A stretch of DNA of 11,785 nucleotides from an uncultured Oscillospiraceae bacterium (GCA_934590505.1 CAKTPC010000061.1:1-11785); one strand, 5' to 3'. Shown: positions 1 to 5,852, counted from the stretch's first letter. Notes: generated from the letters alone by a model not told the origin. Numbers and translations: made by a program.

Positions 1-124
1 CCCCCTACGATATAACTACTTCGCGGCTCGATTTTTCGGTTTGGAAAAGGATGAAAAACCTTGCCAGATAACCGAAAACCCTTGATATACGGGGCTTTTC
101 CGGTTTGTCGTAATTATACCGTAA
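1..124. other. Non-coding flank of integrase remnant, with imperfect inverted repeat
   Basis: No convincing gene is seen here. Positions 70-81 and 91-105 form an imperfect inverted repeat (AACCGAAAACCC against GGGG-C-TTTT-C-CGGTT), and a further TTTTCGGTT copy lies at 34-42, so two alternative pairings are possible. A stop codon at 122-124 is in frame with the integrase remnant that follows. Homology to tyrosine recombinases stops here, so 1-124 may be a junction with other DNA. The repeats could be recombinase arm sites, but that is only a guess. Confidence 0.3.
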
Positions 125-307
125 GGGCATAGCTTCGCGACATACGCCCTGCAAAGCGGAGCAGACGTCAAAACGCTCTCGTGTATGCTGGGTCACTACT
201 CGGCGGGCTTCACGCTGAACACCTACTGTCACGCCACAAGAGATATGCAGGCAGATGCGGCAAGAAAAATTGGCGGATTCATGTCAGCACAAACTGGAAT
301 CGGATAA
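125..307 (+). pseudogene. Tyrosine recombinase/integrase, C-terminal remnant
   Basis: The frame reads HSFATYALQSGADVKTL, then MLGHYSAGFTLNTYCHAT, and ends at a TAA at 305-307. This is the C-terminal catalytic segment of a phage/ICE-type tyrosine recombinase. It holds the histidine region, the LGH motif, and the tyrosine of the TLNTYCH motif that would attack DNA. About 60 codons remain of a protein that is normally 350-400 residues. An in-frame stop at 122-124 precedes the fragment, and there is no start codon or ribosome-binding site. The arginine and lysine of the active site are therefore gone and the fragment cannot recombine DNA alone. A hairpin follows at 331-357. It is a relic of an integrated element next to the tRNA genes; the identity is secure for the family but not for the element type. 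Confidence 0.82.
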
Positions 308-330
308 AAAGAACCCACTCAAACGCAGAA

Positions 331-357
331 AGCACCGGGCAAAAACTGTCCGGTGCT
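331..357 (+). terminator. Hairpin downstream of integrase remnant, possible terminator
   Basis: AGCACCGG (331-338) and CCGGTGCT (350-357) form a perfect 8-bp stem around an 11-base loop, 23 bases after the integrase stop. The T tract after it is weak (TTCCGC), so termination would be modest. The right arm sequence TCCGGTGCTT (349-358) recurs at 764-773 on the other side of the tRNA genes. Confidence 0.5.
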
Positions 358-374
358 TTCCGCTCCTATCCGCA

Positions 375-396
375 TTTGGGTCACGGTTTGGGTCAA
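375..396. repeat. 22-bp direct repeat, left copy (two TTTGGGTCA units)
   Basis: TTTGGGTCA at 375-383 and again at 387-395 are separated by CGG, giving a 12-base period. The same 22 bases recur at 850-871 in the same orientation. Paired short direct repeats beside an integrase gene resemble arm-type recombinase binding sites. The assignment to integrase binding is inferred from position only. Confidence 0.6.
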
Positions 397-455
397 CGGC
401 GTTTTCGAGGCTTCTACGTGCACGTGAGGCCAAGGTGTAAGCAGGCAATAAATAA

Positions 456-541
456 GGTGGATTCGCCTGCCTGCGGGCAGGCCGCCTCGGGTTGAAACGT
501 GCCCCCGGCACGTTTCTAAGCGCCCTCGGTTCGAATCCACC
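456..541. repeat. Branched palindromic element (outer stem with two inner hairpins)
   Basis: GGTGGATTCG (456-465) is perfectly complementary to CGAATCCACC (532-541). Enclosed are two perfect hairpins: CCTGCC/GGCAGG (466-471 with 476-481, 4-base loop) and GAAACGTGCC/GGCACGTTTC (494-503 with 507-516, 3-base loop). The fold would be a three-way junction. CCTCGG also occurs twice inside (485-490, 524-529). It is not a tRNA: there is no plausible acceptor pairing, D arm or anticodon arm. Part of the outer stem (AAGGTGGATTCG, 454-465) matches the complement of the tRNA-Tyr T arm at 601-612. It could be a small palindromic mobile repeat or a structured RNA; the strand is not decided. Confidence 0.6.
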
Positions 542-556
542 ACGGTTTTCACGCCA

Positions 557-592
557 AATAAAAGAGACATCCGCATGGATGTCTCTTTTATT
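557..592 (-). terminator. Terminator palindrome of tRNA-Tyr
   Basis: A perfect 16-bp inverted repeat (557-572 with 577-592, loop GCAT) has a GAGACATCC core and A/T runs on both outer sides, so it can act in both directions. It begins at the last base of the tRNA-Tyr CCA end. Its main role is probably ending transcription of the minus-strand tRNA operon. Confidence 0.85.
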
Positions 593-676
593 GGTGGGGG
601 AAGGTGGATTCGAACCACCGAAGGCATTGCCAGCAGATTTACAGTCTGTCCCATTTGGCCACTCTGGAATTCCCCC
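592..676 (-). tRNA. tRNA-Tyr (anticodon GTA)
   Basis: Read on the minus strand, the 7-bp acceptor stem GGGGGAA pairs with TTCCCCC, followed by discriminator A and an encoded CCA (592-594). The anticodon loop CTGTAAA gives GTA (complement of 640-642). A long variable arm follows, as expected for bacterial tRNA-Tyr, and the T arm is GGTGG-TTCGAAT-CCACC. It looks intact. Fourteen bases upstream lies the 3' half of a tRNA-Thr, so the original operon was probably Thr-Tyr, cut by integration. The transcript now has to start inside or beyond the inserted DNA. Confidence 0.95.
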
Positions 677-690
677 GTATTCAGTTGCAA

Positions 691-735
691 TGGAGCTGGT
701 GGACGGATTCGAACCCCCGACCTGCTGATTACAAA
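691..735 (-). pseudogene. tRNA-Thr(TGT) 3' half, likely attachment-site remnant
   Basis: The minus strand reads TTTGTAATCAGC, then the T arm GGGGG-TTCGAAT-CCGTC, then the 3' acceptor strand CACCAGC, a T discriminator and CCA. This matches tRNA-Thr(TGT) from the anticodon loop to the end. Upstream of the loop the sequence CAACG cannot pair with TCAGC to close the anticodon stem, and no D arm or GCTGGTG 5' acceptor strand exists. The gene is therefore broken exactly where tRNA-targeting integrases usually leave a crossover. Known behaviour of such elements is to rebuild the tRNA at one end and leave a displaced 3' half at the other. This implies an inserted element to the right of about 736. 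Confidence 0.85.
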
Positions 736-975
736 CGTTGGCAGAGCCGCCAATGTATTGATTTCCGGTGCTTGTTGTAGCTTTCGCGTCTGTGGTTCGG
801 CAGTATATAATCCTGTTGCGTCCATCCAGTACATGCGGTCATATCCCCGTTTGGGTCACGGTTTGGGTCAAACGGTTCTGCGGCGCAGTTAGTGGATCGT
901 TTTTACCAGCAAATCTCGCAGCGCAGGGGGCTCAAGATTTGCGCCGGTATAAACAAAGAAAAAGCAGAATATATA
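736..975. other. Non-coding junction region of the inserted DNA
   Basis: No credible gene is seen. It holds the second copy of TCCGGTGCTT (764-773), the right 22-bp direct repeat (850-871), and a weak inverted repeat GCAAATCT/AGATTTGC (909-916, 935-942) with a long loop and no T tract. The last could be a poor terminator for the kinase gene that ends at 976. Confidence 0.45.
850..871. repeat. 22-bp direct repeat, right copy (two TTTGGGTCA units)
   Basis: This is identical to 375-396, with units at 850-858 and 862-870 and the same CGG spacer. Outside the 22 bases the two copies share only scattered bases. The pair brackets tRNA-Tyr, the tRNA-Thr half and the palindromic element at a spacing of 475 bases. 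Confidence 0.6.
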
Positions 976-1797
976 TTACATCATTTTCTTCTGCATTGTC
1001 AGAATACACTCGCTGACCCGGTCGAGGATTAGACCCCTGTCGCGGGCGGCATAGTAGTCAAGCATAGGGCTTATCGTCTCTTTAATCTGCTCCCAGCTCA
1101 GCTTCGGCAGCTCCAACTGAGCACCGTACAGGCTTCTCGCTGTGTTCATCTGGCGGGTAAAGCTTATCCCAAGCGGGCGCGATTTGAGGGAAGAGGTAAG
1201 CGCTTTGGGCGAAATGTCCATCTGCAGCATTTGTGTATTGGACAGCAGTCCCGCTCCGTTGTCGAATATAGGGCAGTACGAATATCTGCCCGTCTCGTAA
1301 AGAACAGCTATATTGTTTAAGTGCCTGTCATCATTTAGAAACAGCGAGTCGATCTCAAAAAGCAAGGTGAGATACTGTGGGAATTCTTTCAGCCCGGTAA
1401 GCTCCGCCGTCATATCTGCCATGTAAGCAATGCGGCGCTTGTCGCTTGGAAGGGCTTCAAGTTTTGCTTTCAGAGTGCCATCAGTTTCTCTTGAGAAGAG
1501 GTGGCTCAGGGTAATCAGTGACTGTCGGGGCTTAAGAAAATTTTCACTCGAGCATCCGTTTCTGTCTCTGCCGTGTACATTCAGACGCTCCATTCCGTAG
1601 CGGACAAATGTGAACGGAGTATCGCTCTCTATATTGCTCCGCTCAAGAAATGACGACACTGCGCATTCCGCCAATGCCTCATAGCCGAACTGGTCAAGCT
1701 TGTACCATCGGTTTGTCTCTCTGTCAAACCACTTTTCTTGATTTCCCTTTGACGAGGTCTCCGCGATCCTGTCATCCGTAACAAGATGTACTGTCAT
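976..1797 (-). CDS. HipA-like kinase, probable toxin of a toxin-antitoxin pair
   Basis: A 273-residue protein resembling the C-terminal kinase half of HipA and related Firmicutes proteins. Visible motifs are a likely nucleotide-binding segment with KGNQEKWF at 17-24 and the WYK lysine near 33, a catalytic loop DDRHLNN at 156-162 (the Asp-x-His-x-x-Asn pattern of HipA), and a metal-binding FDNG at 178-181 in place of DFG. HipA-type kinases phosphorylate cellular targets such as aminoacyl-tRNA synthetases and halt growth; the target here is unknown. I chose the ATG at 1795-1797 because it overlaps the upstream stop as ATGA and has GAGGTGA 6 bases before it. An in-frame ATG eight codons earlier (1821) has no such site. 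Tight coupling to the AbrB-type gene supports a toxin-antitoxin role. No HipA N-terminal domain is present. Confidence 0.78.
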   Translation of the reverse strand: MTVHLVTDDRIAETSSKGNQEKWFDRETNRWYKLDQFGYEALAECAVSSFLERSNIESDTPFTFVRYGMERLNVHGRDRNGCSSENFLKPRQSLITLSHLFSRETDGTLKAKLEALPSDKRRIAYMADMTAELTGLKEFPQYLTLLFEIDSLFLNDDRHLNNIAVLYETGRYSYCPIFDNGAGLLSNTQMLQMDISPKALTSSLKSRPLGISFTRQMNTARSLYGAQLELPKLSWEQIKETISPMLDYYAARDRGLILDRVSECILTMQKKMM

Positions 1798-2333
1798 TGT
1801 TTCACCTCTATGTTTATCCACTGATCGTCCTCCGCCATTCTGCCATGCGTTATCTTGATGATCTCAAGCGGATCATATTCGTCAAGTCCGAGCGTTTCCA
1901 GATATTCGCGCAGCCCAGCACGCCCGCGCGGAACGCAACGGCTCTCTAAGAACTCATTAAAATCATCCCAATCAGGAAACACCTTTTTCCCGAACGCGGT
2001 TTTTATCAGCGGGCAGTCGGTGTTCTCCGCCGCTATCGTCTCATCAGTAAAGTCCGCAGCGATCCGTGTACACAGCGCGGAGCCGTCGAAGAAGTCAAGA
2101 ACAGCAATGTGATGCCCCTCGTTCAGCTTCTTTTCAATAAATTTGTCAATAGTAAGCCTTTTGGAGACAGTTATCTTTTCTCCGTCAAAGTCTATCCTCA
2201 CCTCACGGCCAAGCTCGCCTATCCCCAATTGCTTCACCCAAACTGACGGCAAGGACAGCTTGCAGCCTTTGGAATCCGCCCCCGCATTGCCTCCTGCCTT
2301 ATTAAAAATTATGTTCGCCATTCTGCTTTCCAT
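1794..2333 (-). CDS. AbrB/SpoVT-type DNA-binding protein, probable antitoxin of the HipA-like kinase
   Basis: The product has 179 residues. The first 50 or so (ANIIFNKAGGNAGADSKG, then LSLPSVWVKQLGI and VRIDFDGEKITVSKR) look like a swapped-hairpin AbrB/MazE-type DNA-binding domain. The remainder, with acidic segments and a HGRMAEDDQWINIEV end, is an unrecognised domain that may contact the kinase. The start is the ATG at 2331-2333: GAGGTGG lies a few bases upstream, and the promoter -10 box at 2351-2356 rules out the ATG at 2351. The stop overlaps the kinase start as ATGA. Antitoxins of this arrangement usually bind their own promoter, and a TTGG-ATA-CCAA inverted repeat sits between the -35 and -10 boxes. 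The family call is fairly sure; the antitoxin function is inferred from gene order. Confidence 0.75.
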   Translation of the reverse strand: MESRMANIIFNKAGGNAGADSKGCKLSLPSVWVKQLGIGELGREVRIDFDGEKITVSKRLTIDKFIEKKLNEGHHIAVLDFFDGSALCTRIAADFTDETIAAENTDCPLIKTAFGKKVFPDWDDFNEFLESRCVPRGRAGLREYLETLGLDEYDPLEIIKITHGRMAEDDQWINIEVKQ

Positions 2334-2350
2334 TTTTCCACCTCGCAGCA

Positions 2351-2380
2351 ATTATAGCATGTTGGTATCCAATTTGTCAA
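2351..2380 (-). promoter_or_regulatory. Consensus promoter of the toxin-antitoxin pair with spacer operator
   Basis: On the minus strand, TTGACA (2375-2380) and TATAAT (2351-2356) both match the sigma-A consensus exactly, with an 18-base spacer. Transcription should start near 2344, leaving a leader of about 10 bases that carries only the ribosome-binding site. The spacer holds the inverted repeat TTGG-ATA-CCAA (2362-2372), a plausible operator for autorepression. Confidence 0.85.
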
Positions 2381-2397
2381 ATAATTCGACTGGCGTA

Positions 2398-2441
2398 AAG
2401 CTTAACCGGAGCGGGGGATTAACTCCGCTCCGGTTAAGCTT
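2398..2441. repeat. Long inverted repeat upstream of the toxin-antitoxin promoter
   Basis: Seventeen-base perfect arms (2398-2414 with 2425-2441, each ending in an AAGCTT HindIII-type hexamer) flank a 10-base loop, and a G-T and a G-C pair can extend the stem inward. It lacks a clear T tract on either side, so it is not a typical terminator. It lies 18 bases upstream of the -35 box. It may be a weak bidirectional terminator, a protein-binding palindrome or a scar of a mobile element. Confidence 0.65.
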
Positions 2442-2585
2442 AGTATGAATTTTCTATTCGAGACTTACCGTATTTCACATACTATATTCAAAAATGAGCT
2501 CATATGTCAGATATATCATCCATCAAGATCAGGTTTGCTTCATAACCTTGCAGACTAGACCTTTATCATCATAATCGTCTGCACC
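2442..2585. other. AT-rich spacer, no gene seen
   Basis: This is markedly more AT-rich than the operon to the right. In frame after the stop of the TIM-barrel remnant, a further 18 codons (2532-2585) stay open on the minus strand before a second stop, which suggests decayed coding sequence. No RNA structure or gene is supported. Confidence 0.4.
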
Positions 2586-2807
2586 TCACACGGTTATGTA
2601 GTTATCAAGATTGTGCTTGGACTGGTGGATGGACTTGAGAATATTCTCGCGACAGCCCTCGAATGCCTTGTAGTCCATCGCTATAACGGCGCAGCCGTTA
2701 TAGCGTATGTCATTGAGCGCGGAGATGAACGCTGCCCAGTTCACATCGCCGAGGCCGGAGATCTTCGGGGGCATATAGTCCAGCGTGTATGCCAGCACGC
2801 TGCCCAC
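2586..2807 (-). pseudogene. Sugar phosphate isomerase/epimerase (xylose-isomerase-like TIM barrel), C-terminal remnant
   Basis: An open frame of 73 codons reads GLGDVNWAAFISALNDI, then YNGCAVIAMDYKAFEG and ILKSIHQSKHNLDNYI. This matches the last barrel strands and helix of the AP-endonuclease-2/xylose-isomerase-like family, where GxGxVDW followed by YDG and a closing SLxxSxxYL helix is usual. Full members have about 270-290 residues, so roughly three quarters are missing. The only start in frame is a GTG at 2805-2807, and a TGA lies two codons before it. The fragment sits just beyond the end of the catabolic operon on the same strand and may once have belonged to it. Expression as a functional protein is unlikely. 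Confidence 0.65.
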
Positions 2808-2871
2808 GCCTCACTGCTATCTTTTTTTGCTTCGCTCTAACCCAACTATTGACACAGAACCTATAAAGGTA

Positions 2872-2899
2872 CCCCCACGGCTCACCTGAACCGTGGGGG
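2872..2899 (-). terminator. Hairpin at the end of the catabolic operon
   Basis: CCCCCACGG (2872-2880) and CCGTGGGGG (2891-2899) form a perfect 9-bp, GC-rich stem with a 10-base loop, about 60 bases after the last operon stop. The minus-strand run after it (TACCTTTATAG) is only partly T-rich. It probably ends the operon. An alternative is a subterminal hairpin of an IS200/IS605-type element end, which often looks similar. Confidence 0.6.
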
Positions 2900-2958
2900 G
2901 ATTCTTATGCACCTGTTATACTTTGTTCCTGCGCACTCCAAAGCGTACCGCATACATA

Positions 2959-3780
2959 TCAGCCGCTGCATGCGGCGAGCATACCGCTGAGCATATCGCT
3001 CCCGGAGCTGCTGCCGATGCTGAGCAGCCGCGCTATGCTGTCCGCGTCCTCACCGAACAGGCAGCCTTCCAGCAGCTCATAGTATTCTCCGCGCGCCGCC
3101 GCGCGAAGATACGCGGCACTGGCGGCGTTGGTATATTCCCCGGCGTATTCCAGCACGGCTTCGCTTACCGCCGCGCAGACCTCCGTTTTCCCGGTGCGCC
3201 GCGCGGCATACATATACCCAACGAGCCAGTCGTCGCAGGCGGGCGTCAGTCCCCTGCCGAGGCCGAGCAGTTCCTTTACCGCCGCAGATATTTCTTCATG
3301 TCCGCCGTTTGCCGCAGCAAGGAAGCTTTCAGTGCGCCGGTGCATCTCGCGCCGAAGCGGACTGTCCTCCGGCGGCGTCATCCCGCACGCGGCATACCTG
3401 AGCTCGCCGCGCCCGGAGCTTCTCAGCGCTTCTTCAAGCGCCTGGAGACGCTCTGGAGACACGCCCGCAGTTTCCTGCTGGCGTGTCTCTTTTTCACCGT
3501 GAAGCTCTATCTGCAGCTCATCGGTGAGCATAAGAATTCCGTTCTCAAAGCGCAGCGGCCGATGCTCAAGGCTCTTGTCATACGGAAGCTCTCCGATATC
3601 CGGCAGCGCCGCGCCTATCGGTATCTCGCCGAAGCGCGCGTCATGCAGCAGGAGGATATCCCCCCGCTCCGTCTCAAGGTACCAGCCACCGTGCGTCACA
3701 AGGAGTATCGTTCCGCTCCATGGGCTCTGCGCCGCGGCGCGGAACGTCTCCCCCTGACAGGTGCTTATAATGCTTTTCAT
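2959..3780 (-). CDS. allH: DUF2877 protein, AllH/YlbF-like subunit of oxamate carbamoyltransferase
   Basis: A 273-residue protein with the DUF2877 signature LLGLGRGLTPACDDWLVGY at 171-189 and a C-terminal glycine/serine motif (SIGSSSGSDML, 254-264). In E. coli the homologue YlbF (AllH) works with FdrA (AllF) and YlbE (AllG) as oxamate carbamoyltransferase, which splits oxalurate with phosphate into oxamate and carbamoyl phosphate. It is probably cytoplasmic, with no signal peptide or membrane segment. The gene begins 3 bases after the kinase stop (TGA-GTC-ATG) and is the last of the operon, far from allF and allG, which are six genes upstream. Its own ribosome-binding site is weak, so translational coupling is likely. 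The family call is strong. The exact substrate is open because the classical allantoin genes are absent here. Confidence 0.85.
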   Translation of the reverse strand: MKSIISTCQGETFRAAAQSPWSGTILLVTHGGWYLETERGDILLLHDARFGEIPIGAALPDIGELPYDKSLEHRPLRFENGILMLTDELQIELHGEKETRQQETAGVSPERLQALEEALRSSGRGELRYAACGMTPPEDSPLRREMHRRTESFLAAANGGHEEISAAVKELLGLGRGLTPACDDWLVGYMYAARRTGKTEVCAAVSEAVLEYAGEYTNAASAAYLRAAARGEYYELLEGCLFGEDADSIARLLSIGSSSGSDMLSGMLAACSG

Positions 3781-3783
3781 GAC

Positions 3784-4968
3784 TCACAGCTCATAGGCCG
3801 CGGTCTCGCGGGCTACTCCAAGCTCCTCGTTCGCCGGGATCACCGTCACGAGAACCGCAGAGCCTGCCGCCGAGATAACGCCGACCGGCTCGGATGCGCA
3901 GTTCTTCTCCTCGTCAAGCTCTATCCCTAAATGCCGCAGCTGTGAGCATACGGCCTTTCTCACAAACGCCGAGTGCTCGCCTATGCCGCCCGTGAACACG
4001 AGCTGATCCAGCCCGCCGAGCTCGGCATAGAACGCGCCGACCTGCTTTATTATGCCGCTTACAAAAGCGTCGACGGCGAGCCTTGCCCGCTCGTTCCCGC
4101 TCTCCGCGGCGCTCTGGAGATCTCTCATGTCATTGCTGACTCCGGATATCCCCAGCAGGCCGCCGTGCTTGCTCAGCCCGTCCTCTATCTCCTCGGCGCT
4201 CAGCCCCTCGCTCTGCAGAAACGGGATCATATAGGGGTCTGCGTCCCCGGTGCGGTTTGCGTGGATGAGCCCGGACTGGAGCGAGAAGCCGAAGCTTGTG
4301 TCAACGCTCCTGCCGTCCCGTATCGCGCAGACGGAGCAGCTCCCGCCCAGATGGCAGGAGATCACGCGCCCGGCCTTGCCGTAGCTGCGGCTCTCCCGGG
4401 CGATATAGCCGTGGGAAGCCCCGTGATAGCCCATGCGCATCAGGCCGTACTTCTCGTACCACTCATACGGCACGCCGTAAATGCGGCGCTCGGTCGGGAT
4501 CGTCGTGTGAAAAGCAGTCTCGAACACGCCTATCTTCGGCACGTTCGGAAGCAGGCTGTCAAACTGGCCTATCGCTTCTAAGTACGCCGCGTTATGCACC
4601 GGGGCGATGAAGAGGTAATCGCGCATCCCTTCCATGACCGCGTCCGTCAGCTCATGTACACCGTAAAAGCCCTTGGAAAGCACGGTCTTGAAGCCGATGC
4701 GTTCTATCTCGCCGGCGCTCTTTATCACTCCGTATTCCCCGGAGACCAGCGCGTCAAGGAACATGCGCATGCCCGTCGTATAATCCGGGATGCACTGTCC
4801 CTCGAGCCGGTAATTCTTGCCGGTCACGAGGCTGCCGTAGGCAAATATCGCCTTGTCCCGGCTCCCGACGCGCTCGATCTTTGCCTCGCACAGCGCCGTT
4901 TCCTCCGGCATTTCAAACAGCTTGAACTTCAGCGAGGTGCTGCCCACATTGGCTGCCAATACTTTCAT
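3784..4968 (-). CDS. Divergent acetate/propionate-family kinase
   Basis: A 394-residue member of the ASKHA acetate kinase family, aligned over its whole length with acetate kinase. Conserved residues include N7 and K14 near the start, the APVHN histidine (125), YHGASH (181-186), NRTGDADP with the substrate arginine (239), GGIGEHS (327-333) and ANEEL (379-383). Several residues that bind substrate or phosphate in true acetate kinases differ: the HRVVHGG arginine is a lysine (94) and its HGG is lost, VFDTAFH is VFETAFH (D to E, 150), and CHLGNGSS is CHLGGSCS (205-212). It should transfer phosphate between ADP/ATP and an acyl or carbamoyl phosphate. I chose the ATG at 4966-4968, which has AGGAG just upstream and gives the family's normal N-terminus. 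It sits between the SDR gene (43-base gap) and allH (3-base gap). Confidence 0.85.
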   Translation of the reverse strand: MKVLAANVGSTSLKFKLFEMPEETALCEAKIERVGSRDKAIFAYGSLVTGKNYRLEGQCIPDYTTGMRMFLDALVSGEYGVIKSAGEIERIGFKTVLSKGFYGVHELTDAVMEGMRDYLFIAPVHNAAYLEAIGQFDSLLPNVPKIGVFETAFHTTIPTERRIYGVPYEWYEKYGLMRMGYHGASHGYIARESRSYGKAGRVISCHLGGSCSVCAIRDGRSVDTSFGFSLQSGLIHANRTGDADPYMIPFLQSEGLSAEEIEDGLSKHGGLLGISGVSNDMRDLQSAAESGNERARLAVDAFVSGIIKQVGAFYAELGGLDQLVFTGGIGEHSAFVRKAVCSQLRHLGIELDEEKNCASEPVGVISAAGSAVLVTVIPANEELGVARETAAYEL

Positions 4969-5011
4969 AGCTTCTCCTAACTGCCCCGTGTCTGTGCGGC
5001 TGTGTTTTTCC

Positions 5012-5803
5012 TCAGAACTCGTCGTCGAGCATGCAGTCGATGACGCCGTCGATTGTCTGGCCGCCGTCAACATGCAGGGTCTGGCCGACTATGTACTCCG
5101 TGCTCTTCACGTCCGCAAGGAACAGGATGGACGGGACGATGTGCTCTGTCTGTCCGAGGAAGCCCACGGATATCTTTCTCTTGAAGCCCTCGACGTCTCT
5201 CTCGGAGTATCTGTCGGAAAGCTTTGTCTGGATAAAGCCCGGCGCGATGCAGTTGACGCGGATGCCGTACTTCGCCACCTCAACGGCGATAGCCTTGGTG
5301 AACATCTCGATGCCGGCCTTCGCGGCGCAGTAGGGCAGCATCTTTCTGCGCACCCATGAGATCGTGCCGTGTACCGAGCCGATGTTCACGATACGGCCGG
5401 GGATGTTGTTTTCCTTCATGTTGCGGATAGCGCCCTGAGTGAGGTAAGCCGCAGCGTTCAGATTGAGCGCGATCTGGCTGTCCCAGTAATCAAGGGGCAT
5501 GTCGACAAACTCGCCCTTGGGTATCTTGAGCGCGCCGCCCGCGTCGTTGATGAGCACGTCGATGGTCTTGTAGTGCTCAAGGAAGTCGGCCATCAGCTTT
5601 TCGCACTCGGCGCGGACACTGAGGTCAGCCTTGAATATCTGGATATCCCCGCCGTACTCGCGGCAGGCCGCGGCAGTCTGCTCCGCGCCCTCCTTGGTCT
5701 TGCAGTAAACTATGCCGACGTTGCAGCCCTGCTTTGCGAACGCTATCGCGGTCGCCGCGCCGATGCCGTGGGATGAGCCTGTTACCAGAACATTTCTTGC
5801 CAT
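5012..5803 (-). CDS. SDR-family NAD(P)-dependent oxidoreductase
   Basis: A classical short-chain dehydrogenase of 263 residues. The cofactor motif TGSSHGIG is at 8-15, NDAG at 86-89 (usual NNAG), the structural asparagine of LNLNA at 114, catalytic serine 143 in NIGSVHG, and YCAAK at 158-162 (Tyr158, Lys162). The C-terminus carries IAPGFI and a VDGGQT ending. Such enzymes oxidise alcohols or reduce ketones, often of sugars, polyols or hydroxy acids. The substrate cannot be read from the sequence. The start is firm: GGGAGG lies 8 bases before the ATG. The 49-base gap after the upstream gene is the longest in this part of the operon and AT-rich, so an internal promoter is possible. In this operon it could oxidise a hydroxy precursor to the acid used by the AllFGH complex. 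Confidence 0.9.
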   Translation of the reverse strand: MARNVLVTGSSHGIGAATAIAFAKQGCNVGIVYCKTKEGAEQTAAACREYGGDIQIFKADLSVRAECEKLMADFLEHYKTIDVLINDAGGALKIPKGEFVDMPLDYWDSQIALNLNAAAYLTQGAIRNMKENNIPGRIVNIGSVHGTISWVRRKMLPYCAAKAGIEMFTKAIAVEVAKYGIRVNCIAPGFIQTKLSDRYSERDVEGFKRKISVGFLGQTEHIVPSILFLADVKSTEYIVGQTLHVDGGQTIDGVIDCMLDDEF

Positions 5804-5852
5804 AATAAATACCTCCCGAATAATATATTTTTAGTTTTCTTGTATTGCCGTT

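Noticed and set aside
523..545. Possible 3' end of another tRNA (GGTTCGAATCC context)
   Set aside because: The T stem does not pair properly, there is no CCA, and the bases are better explained as the outer stem of the palindromic element.
319..834. 171-codon minus-strand open frame across the tRNA block
   Set aside because: It reads through tRNA-Tyr, the tRNA-Thr half and palindromes, giving peptides typical of mistranslated tRNA genes.
375..871. Possible CRISPR array from repeated units
   Set aside because: There are only two copies of the 22-mer 475 bases apart, with tRNA genes between them and no regular spacers.
2847..2867. Plus-strand promoter (TTGACA with TATAAA)
   Set aside because: The boxes are only 7 bases apart, far too close, and no plus-strand gene follows.
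2893..3930. 345-codon open frame on the plus strand
   Set aside because: It is antisense to allH and the kinase end, and its composition is typical of a shadow frame.
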